In this document: piece by piece, positions 37,059 to 46,803 of the stretch | Layout of the letters: every line of letters starts with the position of its first letter | Numbering within the stretch: the stretch's first letter is position 1 | Assembly (NCBI GenBank): GCA_964592405.1 | Contig: CAZQBY010000006.1 | Span: 13,007-77,006 of the forward strand | From: CAZQBY01 sp964592405 [NCBI: uncultured archaeon] | Lineage (GTDB): Archaea; Altiarchaeota; Altiarchaeia; JAFGQM01 | DNA: 64,000 nt | Direction: 5' to 3' | Position numbers and translations under genes: made by a program | Notes under the pieces: model-generated | Told to the model about the DNA's origin: nothing | What the model saw: the letters and a program-made list of their open reading frames with translations, nothing else | Databases searched by the model: none

Positions 37059-37877
37059 TCAGCCCCTTGGATAGGATCCCAAGAGTTTGTAATAGGTTGT
37101 GCTGTCTTTGACCTGTTTCAGAATATCCCCGACATCATCCTTATGCCCTTCAAAGTCTATCAGAAACATGTATTCCCATTTGCGGTCCTTGCTTGGCCGT
37201 GACTCTATCTTCGTCAGGTTTATACCAGCCTTTGCAAATATTCCAAGAAGTCTGTAGAGGGCGCCTGCCTCATCCTTGACGGCAACCAGGATGCTGGTTT
37301 TATCTCGACCAGTTCTCTTGGCCTCCTGCCTTGAGATTATAAAGAAGCGTGTTTCATTGTCCTCCATATCAGACAAATCAGGTATGAGTATCTTCAGCCC
37401 GCATCTCTCTGCTGCTGATTTGGATCCAACAGCTGCTACTGACGGGTCCCTTTTTCTTGCCACAACCTCTATGGCTCCTGCAGTGGACAAATCGCTTCCG
37501 CTTGGTGATTTTGTGACAATTTTAGGAGATTTCAGAAGTTTTGATATCTTCTGCCTGCACTGCCCTATTACCTTGTGATGAGTCATCACAGTCCTGATAT
37601 CCTCAATATTCCCAGTGCCTGCCAGAACATGTCTTATCTGATGGTATATCTCTCCCACAATATATAAATCATAGTTTTTCAGGCATTCTATGGTCTCACC
37701 CACACTTCCGTCAATGGAGTTCTCTATGGGGACAACACCCCTCTCACACTCACCGGAATTCACAGCCTCGAAGATAAGTGTAACACTGTCATAATAGTGA
37801 AAATCCCCCTTCAGGTACCGGCGCGCAGCCTCATCCGTGAAGGTCCCTTCAGGCCCAAGAACTGCAATTCTGGCCAT
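37059..37877 (-). CDS. pheA: Prephenate dehydratase with ACT domain
   Basis: PheA converts prephenate to phenylpyruvate for phenylalanine synthesis. The 272-residue product starts LGPEGTFTDEA, has PIENSIDGSVGET and the catalytic TRF (T176-R177-F178), and ends in an ACT domain (about 195-270) with the ESRPS phenylalanine-binding motif, so feedback inhibition is expected. There is no fused chorismate mutase. Confidence 0.95.
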   Translation of the reverse strand: MARIAVLGPEGTFTDEAARRYLKGDFHYYDSVTLIFEAVNSGECERGVVPIENSIDGSVGETIECLKNYDLYIVGEIYHQIRHVLAGTGNIEDIRTVMTHHKVIGQCRQKISKLLKSPKIVTKSPSGSDLSTAGAIEVVARKRDPSVAAVGSKSAAERCGLKILIPDLSDMEDNETRFFIISRQEAKRTGRDKTSILVAVKDEAGALYRLLGIFAKAGINLTKIESRPSKDRKWEYMFLIDFEGHKDDVGDILKQVKDSTTYYKLLGSYPRG

Positions 37878-37900
37878 ACTCCTAATTTATTAGCAGAGTG

Positions 37901-37910
37901 CTTAAAATTA
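37901..37910. promoter_or_regulatory. Near-palindromic TATA box shared by pheA and the phosphohexomutase gene
   Basis: CTTAAAATTA reads as a TATA-like box on both strands. It is centred about 23 nt before the ATG at 37929 and about 29 nt before the pheA ATG at 37877 on the other strand. One TBP site could serve both genes. Confidence 0.45.
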
Positions 37911-37928
37911 CCCCGTTCCTTTACCAAA

Positions 37929-39260
37929 ATGAACGAAAGAATCTTCCGGGCCTATGACATCAGGGGAATCTATGGGACGGAGCTCACACCACAGTTCGCA
38001 GAGGAGATAGGTCTTTCGTTTGGCACATTCCTTGGTAACAGCGGCACAGTTATCCTTGGTCGTGATGCACGCCATGGCGGGTCTGAACTGCTCCAAGCAT
38101 GCGCTGATGGGCTGAACCGGGCCGGTCTCGACACGACTGATGTTGGTCTGGCACCGACTCCTGCAGTCAACTACTACTGTGCGCGTATTGGGGCCACTGC
38201 AGCGGTGGTCATATCAGCTTCCCACAACCCGCCAGAATACAACGGCATACGCTTCCGCAAGGGCGACGGGGCCGGCTACCCGGAATGCATACCCCGGGTT
38301 CAGGACATATACTCCAAGAGGGCCTGGAAGGAAAACGGCGGTGGCAGGCACAGGAAGGAGGATAATGCAAAGGTCTTAGGCAACTACATGGATTATATCG
38401 CGCGCAACACAAGGCTGTTGAGGCGGCTTAGGGTGGTCGTTGACCCGGGCAATGGTGCGGCATCCGGCATTGGGACACGGCTCTTTGAAATGCTGGGATG
38501 TAGTGTGAGCGCCATAAATGACTACCCGGATGGCGACTTTCCCGGGAGGAGTGCCTACCCAAACGAGAAGACTTTGGGAGGGCTGCAAGAGGCAGTCAGG
38601 GCAGCAGATGCTGACTTCGGAGTGGCCTATGACGGCGATGCCGACAGGGCAGTGTTTGTTGATGACTGCGGAAAAGTCAGGTCGGCCGAGGAAATAGGAG
38701 CCATAATTGCGCGCGAGATACTAAAAGAGAAAAAGGGCGAGGTTGCGCTCAATGTCGATTGCTCAATGTCAATTGAGGATGTGGTAAAGGAGGCAGGCGG
38801 GACAATCAGGCGCATACGGGTAGGGGATGTGTTTCTTGCCAACGCCGTCAAGGAAGGAGCCGTATTTGCTATGGAGAGCTCCAGCCACTTTGTCATACCA
38901 AAATATTTCATCTTCGATGATGGCATAGCGGCCTCGGCCTATGTCGCACAGACGCTCTCTGAACAGGATGAAAAGCTCTCTGATATATGTGCGCGCATAC
39001 CAAAGTATCCGGTAATAAGGAAGACTATAGATGTCCCGGACGAGAAGAAGTTCAAGGTCATTGATAAACTGGCAGAGCGCTTCAGAGATAAGAAACCGCT
39101 GACCATAGATGGAGTTAAAATCAATTATCCGGAGGGATGGATTTTGGTACGCGCGTCCAACACCCAGCCGATGCTCCGGCTGACTGCCGAGGGGAGGACG
39201 CAGGAGGATGCGGAGAAACTGATGAATGAACTTGAAACTTCAGTCAGAAGCAGTCTTTAA
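37929..39260 (+). CDS. Phosphomannomutase/phosphoglucomutase
   Basis: The 443-residue alpha-D-phosphohexomutase interconverts hexose 1- and 6-phosphates for glycan precursors. It has the phosphoserine loop SASHNPPEYNG (S98), the Mg loop DGDADRAVF (D235, D237, D239), a sugar-binding ESSSHF segment (usually ESGH-like) and the phosphate-binding VRASNTQPMLRL. The ATG at 37929 was chosen because the family start FRAYDIRG follows directly and a TATA box lies upstream. Sugar nucleotides from this route could feed glycosylation of the surface proteins, which is inference. Confidence 0.93.
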   Translation: MNERIFRAYDIRGIYGTELTPQFAEEIGLSFGTFLGNSGTVILGRDARHGGSELLQACADGLNRAGLDTTDVGLAPTPAVNYYCARIGATAAVVISASHNPPEYNGIRFRKGDGAGYPECIPRVQDIYSKRAWKENGGGRHRKEDNAKVLGNYMDYIARNTRLLRRLRVVVDPGNGAASGIGTRLFEMLGCSVSAINDYPDGDFPGRSAYPNEKTLGGLQEAVRAADADFGVAYDGDADRAVFVDDCGKVRSAEEIGAIIAREILKEKKGEVALNVDCSMSIEDVVKEAGGTIRRIRVGDVFLANAVKEGAVFAMESSSHFVIPKYFIFDDGIAASAYVAQTLSEQDEKLSDICARIPKYPVIRKTIDVPDEKKFKVIDKLAERFRDKKPLTIDGVKINYPEGWILVRASNTQPMLRLTAEGRTQEDAEKLMNELETSVRSSL

Positions 39261-39287
39261 CCATTAGGAACCCCCAGAAACCAATCC

Positions 39288-39680
39288 TCAGGAATCCAGC
39301 GCCTCGTTCACCAGCCGGTCAGCCAGCTTCTGCATCCTGCTGGTTCTGGGTTTGTGTGAATATGACACTGCCTTGAATTCGGCCTCCAGCCTCTTGATTT
39401 TTGTATAGAGTTTCCTCAGATGCCGTTTCTTGACCTTGTATTCACCACTCAGCTGTCTGACCACCAGCTGGCTGTCGGAGAAGACCTCAACCTCATCATC
39501 GAACTCCCGGGCCTTCTTTAGTCCCTCTAAAACAGCAGTGTACTCAGCTACGTTGTTCGTTGTCACACCCAGCCTCTCTTTGCGCGCCCAGAGCTTCTTT
39601 TCACCATCATAAATCAGAAAGGCATAGGCTGCTTTTCCCGGATTCCCCCTCGAGCCACCATCTGTGTAAAGCTGAATCAT
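39288..39680 (-). CDS. rnhA: Ribonuclease HI
   Basis: The 130-residue type 1 RNase H cuts RNA in RNA-DNA hybrids. The catalytic residues D7 (TDGGSRGNPG), E46 (NNVAEY), D69 (FSDSQLV) and D121 (ADRLVNEAL) are all present. It lies 26 bp downstream of the histone gene on the same strand. Confidence 0.95.
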   Translation of the reverse strand: MIQLYTDGGSRGNPGKAAYAFLIYDGEKKLWARKERLGVTTNNVAEYTAVLEGLKKAREFDDEVEVFSDSQLVVRQLSGEYKVKKRHLRKLYTKIKRLEAEFKAVSYSHKPRTSRMQKLADRLVNEALDS

Positions 39681-39706
39681 CTTTTCCAGACTGTTAGCCG
39701 GACATA

Positions 39707-39910
39707 TCAGGGTTTCTTCGCTGCCAGCCGGATGTCATCTGCTGTAACAGTCTTCCTGCCGGCATGTTTGGCCAGAGCTATTGCATCCTCACTTATCTCC
39801 TCTGCACGCTCCTTGAGAACTCCTGCAAGTGCTATCACGGCATCCTCACTTACCCTTTCTGCCCCAGCGTTGCGTATTATCCTTTCAATAGGAGACAGTG
39901 GTAGTTCCAT
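39707..39910 (-). CDS. Archaeal histone
   Basis: The 67-residue histone-fold protein begins MELPLSPIERIIRNAGAERV and has the three-helix pattern ending KTVTADDIRLAAKKP, which matches HMf-type archaeal histones in length and motif. There is no tail. It is divergent from alaS with 46 bp between them. Confidence 0.97.
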   Translation of the reverse strand: MELPLSPIERIIRNAGAERVSEDAVIALAGVLKERAEEISEDAIALAKHAGRKTVTADDIRLAAKKP

Positions 39911-39956
39911 GGGCTATTTTTGAGTTTTTACAAGAAAAAGCGCAAAATAAGGGAGC

Positions 39957-42638
39957 ATGCTAACAAAGGATTGGCTGAGGAAGGAATTCAGAAAGAACTG
40001 GCAGAAATATTATCAGGTTGAGATGTTCAGAAGCAGGGGTTATGAGCGCCGGATATGCAGATCCTGCGGCAGGCCCTTCTGGACATGCGATCCGGAGAGA
40101 GAAATCTGCGCGGACTCACCATGTGTGGAATATGGATTTATAAACCAGCCGATAACCAAAGGGCGGTGGGATTATATAAAAACATGGAAGCTGTTTGAGC
40201 GTTTTTTTGAGCGCAGGGGGCACGCTTCAATCCAGCGTTATCCGGTAGTCGATCGCTGGCGTCCGGATTTGTATTTCACAATTGCATCCATCCAGGATTT
40301 CCAGAGAATCGATAATGGTGTTATGAGCTTTGTCTATCCTGCCAATCCATTAATTGTTCCGCAGGTATGTCTCAGGTTTCCGGACATACAAAATGTAGGC
40401 ATAACCGGAAAACATCTCACCTCCTTTGTCATGAGCGGGCAGCATGCCTTTGGCTATCCCAAGGAGAAGGGCTCCTACTTCAAAGACCGCTGCCTGGAGC
40501 TCAATTTTGACTTTTTGCACGGCAAGATGGGCATACCTGCTGAGGAACTGGTTTATCAGGAAGATATCTGGGCGATGCCTGACTTCTCCGCATTTGGACC
40601 GTGCATGGAAACATTCTCAAAGGGGCTGGAGCTGGTCAACTCAGTCTTCATGCAGTTTCAGAAGAGCGATGGCAACTTCCGTGATTTGGATATGAAGGTC
40701 ATAGATGTTGGATGGGGCCACGAGCGCCTAGTCTGGTTCTCCAACGGGACGCCGGCCAGCTATGACTCACTGTTTGGGCCGGTTACGGACAGGCTAAAGA
40801 AAAAAGCAGGAATAGCTGTTGACCAGGAGGTCTTTGACAGGTATTCAAGGGTTGCAGGTTCTCTTGATCTGGGGGAGGTCAGGGATATCACAAAGGCAAA
40901 GAAGAAGGTAGCTGACTATGTGGGCATTCCGGAGGATGAACTCAGGGAAACCATAGAACCCCTCCAAGCCGTTTATGCCATAGCCGACCACTCACGCACC
41001 CTTTTATTCGCGATAACAGATGGGGGAATTCCATCCAACGTCGGCGGTGGATATAATCTGCGCGTAGTTCTGAGGCGCGCACTCAGTTTCATAGATGAAT
41101 ATGATCTGGACTTTGACCTGGTGGAGATAGCCAAGTGGCACGCAGACTACTTAAAGCCAATGTTCCCGGAGCTCCAGACCGAGCTGGAGAACATGGAGAA
41201 GATAATCAATGCTGAGAGAAATAAGTTCAGGGAAACAAGAAAAAAGATAGGTGCGACCATAACAGCGCTGATCAGAAAGAGGGTGGAATTTGATGACAGA
41301 CTCCTGACCCGGCTCTATGAATCACAGGGCATAACCCCGGAGGATATAAAAAAATTCAAGCCTGATATTGAGGTTCCGCCGGATTTCTATGAGAAGCTGA
41401 CTGAGAGCCACTCCAGTCTTTCGGAGGAGGGTGAGGGGGGCAAAGCAATCGCTGATGTGTCTGCCACCGAGAAGCTCTGCTACTTGGATGAATTTGAATT
41501 TGATGCCACAGTGCTGAAGATTCTCGACAACAATATCATACTTGACAGAACAGCCTTCTATCCCACATCCGGGGGCCAGGAGCATGACACAGGCACACTG
41601 GATGGAATCAAAGTCCTTGATGTTTTCAAACAGGGGGAGGTCATACTCCACAAGGTTGCAGACATCTCCAAGTTCAAAGTTGGACAAAATGTCCATGGAA
41701 TAGTTGACAAAAAAAGGCGCAGGCAGCTGGCACAGAACCACTCTGCTGTTCATCTGGTCAATGGTGCAGCGCGCGCAGTATTGGGTAATCATGTCTGGCA
41801 GGCAGGCTCCGAAGTGCGCGAGGACAAGGCCCGCCTTGATATAACCCACTATTCAAGCATCACCAAGGAACAGCTTAAGATGATTGAGGACTTGGTAAAC
41901 AAGAAGATAAAAGAGGGCCTACCAATTGAAAAGCAGGTCGTAGAGCGGGGCAGGGCAGAGCAGGAGTATGGCTTCAGGGTCTATCAGGGTGGTGCCATCC
42001 CACAGAAGAAGCTCAGGATAATCAGGATGGGCGACTTCGATATTGAGGCCTGTGGTGGAACACACTGCAACAACACAAGGGAAATCGGCCGGGTTAAGAT
42101 ACTCCGCACAACCAAGATACAGGACGGCGTGGTAAGACTGGAGTTTGTTGCCGGGGATAGGGCAAGGGGAGTAGAAGAAGAAGCCAGAAAACTTCATGAG
42201 AAGGCACTGAAACCGCTCAGCGGACTGGTTAGGGATTCCGTCCTGACAGGATATTCAGAGGATGACCTGAATAGGGCAGCTGAAGTATTTTCCGTTCCAC
42301 TGCACCGACTGCCCGACACCATAGAGCGGTTTGTAAGGGAGTGGGGGGACTACGGAGAGAGGATAAAAGCATTTGGTGGCAAAGCTCCGGAGAGCAAAAT
42401 ATCTGGCGCTGACGGGCTGTCCTCGGCTGCACAGATATTGTTTTCGGAGTGGAAGAAACGGCAGAAGCTCCTCAGGAATCTGATCAGCAGGAGGATACAG
42501 GAGGAAATCCGGCAGTTGCCGGCTGATAATCCCAAGATGCGTGGAATATTCTTTGGAATGAGGATGAAGGATCTTGAGTCGGATCCAGAAATGCCTCTTA
42601 AGAAAACTCTTGAGAAGGTAAAAAAGATTGTTGGGTAA
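39957..42638 (+). CDS. alaS: Alanyl-tRNA synthetase, archaeal type
   Basis: The 893-residue enzyme starts with the archaeal zinc-ribbon-like segment (CRSCGRPFWTC...C), then class II core motifs, and an editing domain with H595xxxH599 and C699GGTHC704 metal ligands, which clears Ser- and Gly-tRNA(Ala). A C-terminal oligomerisation region is present. It has its own start codon after a T-rich stretch near 39923. Confidence 0.97.
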   Translation: MLTKDWLRKEFRKNWQKYYQVEMFRSRGYERRICRSCGRPFWTCDPEREICADSPCVEYGFINQPITKGRWDYIKTWKLFERFFERRGHASIQRYPVVDRWRPDLYFTIASIQDFQRIDNGVMSFVYPANPLIVPQVCLRFPDIQNVGITGKHLTSFVMSGQHAFGYPKEKGSYFKDRCLELNFDFLHGKMGIPAEELVYQEDIWAMPDFSAFGPCMETFSKGLELVNSVFMQFQKSDGNFRDLDMKVIDVGWGHERLVWFSNGTPASYDSLFGPVTDRLKKKAGIAVDQEVFDRYSRVAGSLDLGEVRDITKAKKKVADYVGIPEDELRETIEPLQAVYAIADHSRTLLFAITDGGIPSNVGGGYNLRVVLRRALSFIDEYDLDFDLVEIAKWHADYLKPMFPELQTELENMEKIINAERNKFRETRKKIGATITALIRKRVEFDDRLLTRLYESQGITPEDIKKFKPDIEVPPDFYEKLTESHSSLSEEGEGGKAIADVSATEKLCYLDEFEFDATVLKILDNNIILDRTAFYPTSGGQEHDTGTLDGIKVLDVFKQGEVILHKVADISKFKVGQNVHGIVDKKRRRQLAQNHSAVHLVNGAARAVLGNHVWQAGSEVREDKARLDITHYSSITKEQLKMIEDLVNKKIKEGLPIEKQVVERGRAEQEYGFRVYQGGAIPQKKLRIIRMGDFDIEACGGTHCNNTREIGRVKILRTTKIQDGVVRLEFVAGDRARGVEEEARKLHEKALKPLSGLVRDSVLTGYSEDDLNRAAEVFSVPLHRLPDTIERFVREWGDYGERIKAFGGKAPESKISGADGLSSAAQILFSEWKKRQKLLRNLISRRIQEEIRQLPADNPKMRGIFFGMRMKDLESDPEMPLKKTLEKVKKIVG

Positions 42639-42671
42639 GAGGACACCAGCCCCATCAACCAACTCCGCAGG

Positions 42672-45600
42672 TCAAGGTCCCTTGTCGTATTCTACCACTT
42701 CCCCACACTTCGGGCAGAATCTGCTTCCCGGGTCTATACGTGCCCCACATTTCCTACAGATACCAGCCTCTTCTGCCGGCTTTTTCCCGAGCTTCTCTGT
42801 TCCCCTCCTGAGCTTTCTCATCAGGAAGAGGCCTAGAACCAGTAATATTACCACCGTCAGCACAAGTATTATCGGACTCAGATTCACTCCGCCGACCGGA
42901 ATTACGGGCTTTTCAAGCTTCTCTACCCATTCCGGCTTTGGTATGGGTTTCTCCACTGACTCTTCCACTTCCGGCTCAATGTTCAGATCAGGGGCTTCTG
43001 CTTCAGGCGGATTCTCTTTCATAACCTCTATTGCTTCCTCAAGGCTCCAGCCCTCCCGATAGTCAGGAATGCCGTTGTTGTTGAGGTCCACAGTCCGGCA
43101 GTATTCATCTTTCCATTCAGACTCATTACAGTAGTTCCATATGGCCGGCCCAAGGTCTATTGTGACCATCTCCTCTCCTGAGGTCCCATTGAAGATGTGC
43201 AGCCACCTCACGTTCTCATGCATCGGGACTATCAGCGGGAAAGCCGTCTCACTCATGAACGGCTCGCCCTCCAGTGCTGGCCCATCGCCGATGTTGATCC
43301 TTCTCGGGTCGCCGAAGCTGAAGGCGTCTATCTCCTTGCCACCTGCTGATTGTGTGATGGCTGAGAAATCTCTGGCCCACATGCCTAGGTCGGGGTGATT
43401 TGGAACCACTCTTGAGAGAAGGTGCTTCATTGTGCTGTTCCTGAAGTCCACATAACTTATTATGCCCTTTGAGCCCCCGGATGGCCAGTGTTCGAAAACA
43501 TAGTTTATGCGGCGCACGTCGGCCTCCTTGAACTTTGCGTTGCTCAAGCTTCCGCAGCCTCCTGACATGATATCCTGCTCCGGAGAGTCGCTGTCATAAC
43601 GATATTTGTCTTTGGAGCAGTCGCCTTCCCTTATCTGCCTGCAGCTGCCGTCTGTCCAGCCCTCCGAAGCGGCTGCTGACTGGCAGTCGCTCATGGAATT
43701 CCAGACATTGGGCTTGTGGGAGGCCCTGCTGTAAGCAGCATCACCACAGTACTCGTCAGTGAGTGCAAACAGGGAGTGTCCGGCCTCATGTATTATCATG
43801 ATTCCCCTATTGCCGCAGTATGAGCCGCTGTAGTGGGACGTCGGCCCGAACAGCGAGCAGCCCCTGATATCTCTCTCGGTCAGTATGCCTGCCGAATCCA
43901 CAAATGATGCGTGCTCCCAGAAGTGGTCCGGCTCGTAGGCAAAGCATGCACAGCCAAGCCCAAGGGTGAGGGCACAGGCGAAAGAGCAGCTATATACCCA
44001 ATCAAAGTATTCCTTCTCTCCGGGCAGCCAGCCTGCACAACCTATGCAGATATTGCCCTCCGGGCCTTCCGGGTTGTAGCAGTAATATGCATCAGATCCT
44101 GTAGTCTTACCATACCCGCCTGTGTAGACGTAAAAGTTGAACATGTCCTCATAGCCTTCATAGATGGGTCTTGTGGAAGTCTTGTTCAGGCCAAGAAACC
44201 TCATCCTTATGGTATCCTTCACCTCATTCAGGAAACCGGAGAAGTTGCCCTCGAAGTCTTCCTCAGGGACGAACATGATGTCTATATAGCCATCGTTTGG
44301 ATGCCCTCTTATCCTCAGCGGCTCCACCTTTGAGTCGCACCATGTGCATTCGACGCAGTCTGGGCATCTGCCGCCGCAGTCCGTTCCAAACTCATTGTGG
44401 CCCTGTAGCAAATCGTTGCAGTCATAGGCATCATCTATACCATCCTCGTCTATGTCGCTGCGTATGTTGGGGCAGCAGTAGGCGCATCCCCTTCCCACAC
44501 CGGCATCTTTCCAGAGGCTGTTGATTGTGCACTTGTTTGTGTGGCCTGTATTGTTGTTGCCGTAGTTGCTCACGTCCAAGATATTGTCACAGAATATATT
44601 CTCCCTCATAAAATTCCCATCGCTGGTATCATCGATGTGAACCCCGGTCCCAGCATTTCTGATATCTGCCATGTAAATCTGGTTGTCATCTGAGTCCTCT
44701 ATCAAATAAATGCCCTTTACCTCAGCATTCTCGTCACCATCCATCTCTACACGGGTTATCCTGTTTCTGTCGGAGTCGTAGAGTGATATGCCGGCTATAC
44801 GCGCACCGCTTATGTCCAAGTTCTCTATGGTGCAGTCATGCGAGAACGCCAGCGAGAAGCCAGTGTCACATTCCGAGGTGTCCATGTCGTCTATCTCTAT
44901 CCCGCTAGACTGGGATATCTTCACGCAGTCCTGCTCCATGCCGCTGACGCTCCCAGTCTGGAAGCTGATACCGTTGGAGTTTGTGATTGTAACTCCCTGA
45001 TAACCGGAGTCCACAGTGAGTGTCGTGAATTCCACATCCTTTGAGTTGATTATCAGCACACCATCCGAGCCGGTGGCGCCGTTGTTCACACTCACACCAC
45101 GAAATTGCGAATCACTGACGTTGCACAGTATAAGCTCTGAGAAGTCTCTGTAACCCCATGTAGAGTCGATTGTCAGCCCGGATACATCATGGAAGTAGCC
45201 TATCTTTTTGATTAGCCCTCCGATATTGGTAGTATCGATGTTGTTATTACAGTTCCCGCTGGTGTAGAGAGAGTAATGTTGCCCCAGAAGCGTGTTATCC
45301 GTGAAGGTGTTGTCAAATGCATCACCGTAAAGATAGACGCCATAAATGCTGTTTGGTTTTATTGTATTCTTGTCTATGATGTTGCTCCTCGACGGTAGCG
45401 CATCGTCTCGTATTATCAGCCCATAGTCGTTGTGGGCCACCTCGTTGGATACAATACGGCTGTGGGAAGTCCCTCTCAGCTCAACTCCGGTGTCAAAATG
45501 CTCAATGATGCAGTTCCGCAACTCGTTGTTGACCCGGTTAACCATAAGCACGCCGGTTCCAGAACCGCTCCCTATTATCTTATGGCCATTGCAGTCTATG

Positions 45601-46700
45601 GTAACATGGCTTGTGTCAACACTCAGCCCGTTGCCTGCAACAATGTCATGAATAAGCTCCACAGTCCCGTATTCGCCGTCCAGCGCATCCTGCAGGCTGC
45701 TTGCAGTCCCGACAATGGTTGCAGTCCCTGCATTGCAGACCTCATCGCACCATGTTACATCGCCATCGTTGTTCCAGTTATATATCACATCGCAGATATT
45801 GTCGTTTCTTGTGCTCCCGGTTGCCGGGCTCCATGGGCTACTGAAAATATCACCCTTCGCGCTGCCGCAGATACGGTTGCCTTGCAGGACAGCATCCTTT
45901 GTATTACCGAGGAAGATGCCCTGCCCACTGTCCTCAATGGTGTTGTCTTCAATCCTGACATCCTCGGAATCGGCTATAAACATCCCGGAACCGTAGTTTT
46001 CCAACAGCGTGTTGTTTGTTATCAGCCCGCCGTCCACACCGTGGAGATCTATGCCCACCTCAAATTTACTTATCTCACAGTTCCTGATAGTAATGTCCCT
46101 GCCCCCAGCAAAGATGCCGTAATAGAACTCCTGCCCTGTGGCTCCCCCGGTTATCCCATGGCCTTCGCAGTCAAATGTCTTTCCGTCCGAATCAAAGACT
46201 ACACACTGCCTCCCAGAGGAAGAACTTATGTCCCTGCCCAGATAGACAGTCTCGCAGGAGCCTTCAAGCATCTGGGAGCAGGAGATACAGGAGTCGCATT
46301 CACACGGCCTCTTTGGAGGAGTCCATTTGACCTCAAACCCAACAGTGTCTGTGGCCAGTGGCGTGATGGCGTTGCAGTCGTTCCACACCTCTACCTTTAT
46401 AACTGCATCTCCTGTTGGGTCTTCCGGAACAACCCAGTCATGGCGGCCGGCGTTTTTGTTGCAGGCATAGAGTGTTTCCCAGCTCTTGCCGCCATCGGCA
46501 GAATAGTAGACCGCAGCAAAGCTTATGCCGTCCGTGTTGTCCCACTTAATGCGGTAGGTCCTCCCACCGCTTACATCTTCATCTTCAACCGGGGCTGTGA
46601 TGATTACATAGTAAACCGGCGGCAGGTATGTCAGCGGAATTGCACTCACAAGAGTGGCAAATATAGCAGAAGCCAGGAGAAAGACAAGAATTCTGCCCAT
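42672..46700 (-). CDS. Secreted beta-helix plus M64-type metalloprotease with C-terminal TM and zinc ribbon
   Basis: The 1342-residue protein has a signal peptide (MGRILVFLLASAIFATLVSA), an Ig-like N-terminal domain with paired Cys, and a long right-handed beta-helix of NosD/periplasmic-copper-binding type (about 150-770), marked by repeated xxNxIxxxxxGI turns. A Cys-rich DxDxDGxxD linker follows, then a metalloprotease domain (about 830-1130) with H971EAGH and DEYCG nearby, the HExxHxxxxxxxDEY layout of M64 (IgA-peptidase-like) enzymes. A Pro/Glu-rich stalk, one transmembrane helix (about 1275-1294) and a cytoplasmic zinc ribbon (CRKCG...CPKCG) complete it. The ATG at 46700 follows an AAAGGAG Shine-Dalgarno; an upstream in-frame ATG at 46745 would spoil the signal peptide. 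It is likely an anchored ectoprotease. Confidence 0.85.
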   Translation of the reverse strand: MGRILVFLLASAIFATLVSAIPLTYLPPVYYVIITAPVEDEDVSGGRTYRIKWDNTDGISFAAVYYSADGGKSWETLYACNKNAGRHDWVVPEDPTGDAVIKVEVWNDCNAITPLATDTVGFEVKWTPPKRPCECDSCISCSQMLEGSCETVYLGRDISSSSGRQCVVFDSDGKTFDCEGHGITGGATGQEFYYGIFAGGRDITIRNCEISKFEVGIDLHGVDGGLITNNTLLENYGSGMFIADSEDVRIEDNTIEDSGQGIFLGNTKDAVLQGNRICGSAKGDIFSSPWSPATGSTRNDNICDVIYNWNNDGDVTWCDEVCNAGTATIVGTASSLQDALDGEYGTVELIHDIVAGNGLSVDTSHVTIDCNGHKIIGSGSGTGVLMVNRVNNELRNCIIEHFDTGVELRGTSHSRIVSNEVAHNDYGLIIRDDALPSRSNIIDKNTIKPNSIYGVYLYGDAFDNTFTDNTLLGQHYSLYTSGNCNNNIDTTNIGGLIKKIGYFHDVSGLTIDSTWGYRDFSELILCNVSDSQFRGVSVNNGATGSDGVLIINSKDVEFTTLTVDSGYQGVTITNSNGISFQTGSVSGMEQDCVKISQSSGIEIDDMDTSECDTGFSLAFSHDCTIENLDISGARIAGISLYDSDRNRITRVEMDGDENAEVKGIYLIEDSDDNQIYMADIRNAGTGVHIDDTSDGNFMRENIFCDNILDVSNYGNNNTGHTNKCTINSLWKDAGVGRGCAYCCPNIRSDIDEDGIDDAYDCNDLLQGHNEFGTDCGGRCPDCVECTWCDSKVEPLRIRGHPNDGYIDIMFVPEEDFEGNFSGFLNEVKDTIRMRFLGLNKTSTRPIYEGYEDMFNFYVYTGGYGKTTGSDAYYCYNPEGPEGNICIGCAGWLPGEKEYFDWVYSCSFACALTLGLGCACFAYEPDHFWEHASFVDSAGILTERDIRGCSLFGPTSHYSGSYCGNRGIMIIHEAGHSLFALTDEYCGDAAYSRASHKPNVWNSMSDCQSAAASEGWTDGSCRQIREGDCSKDKYRYDSDSPEQDIMSGGCGSLSNAKFKEADVRRINYVFEHWPSGGSKGIISYVDFRNSTMKHLLSRVVPNHPDLGMWARDFSAITQSAGGKEIDAFSFGDPRRINIGDGPALEGEPFMSETAFPLIVPMHENVRWLHIFNGTSGEEMVTIDLGPAIWNYCNESEWKDEYCRTVDLNNNGIPDYREGWSLEEAIEVMKENPPEAEAPDLNIEPEVEESVEKPIPKPEWVEKLEKPVIPVGGVNLSPIILVLTVVILLVLGLFLMRKLRRGTEKLGKKPAEEAGICRKCGARIDPGSRFCPKCGEVVEYDKGP

Positions 46701-46803
46701 TTTTATCTCCTTTACTTTATGACCAGTCCATAAAAAGCCGGCCACAAAAACAACAAAGGTAAGAGATGTTTTTTTCCCTTGGGATGATAATTATCCAATT
46801 CTT

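Noticed and set aside
37797-37928. Upstream start of the phosphohexomutase gene
   Set aside because: The extra 44 residues overlap pheA on the other strand and the promoter region, and the family start lies at 37929.
45432-46733. Long open frame of 433 codons on the plus strand, opposite the ectoprotease gene
   Set aside because: It is the antisense of the beta-helix coding region; its translation has no domain logic, while the minus strand gives a signal peptide, repeats, HEAGH and a membrane anchor.
46701-46745. Earlier ATG for the ectoprotease gene
   Set aside because: It would put 15 polar residues before the signal peptide; the ATG at 46700 has a good Shine-Dalgarno.
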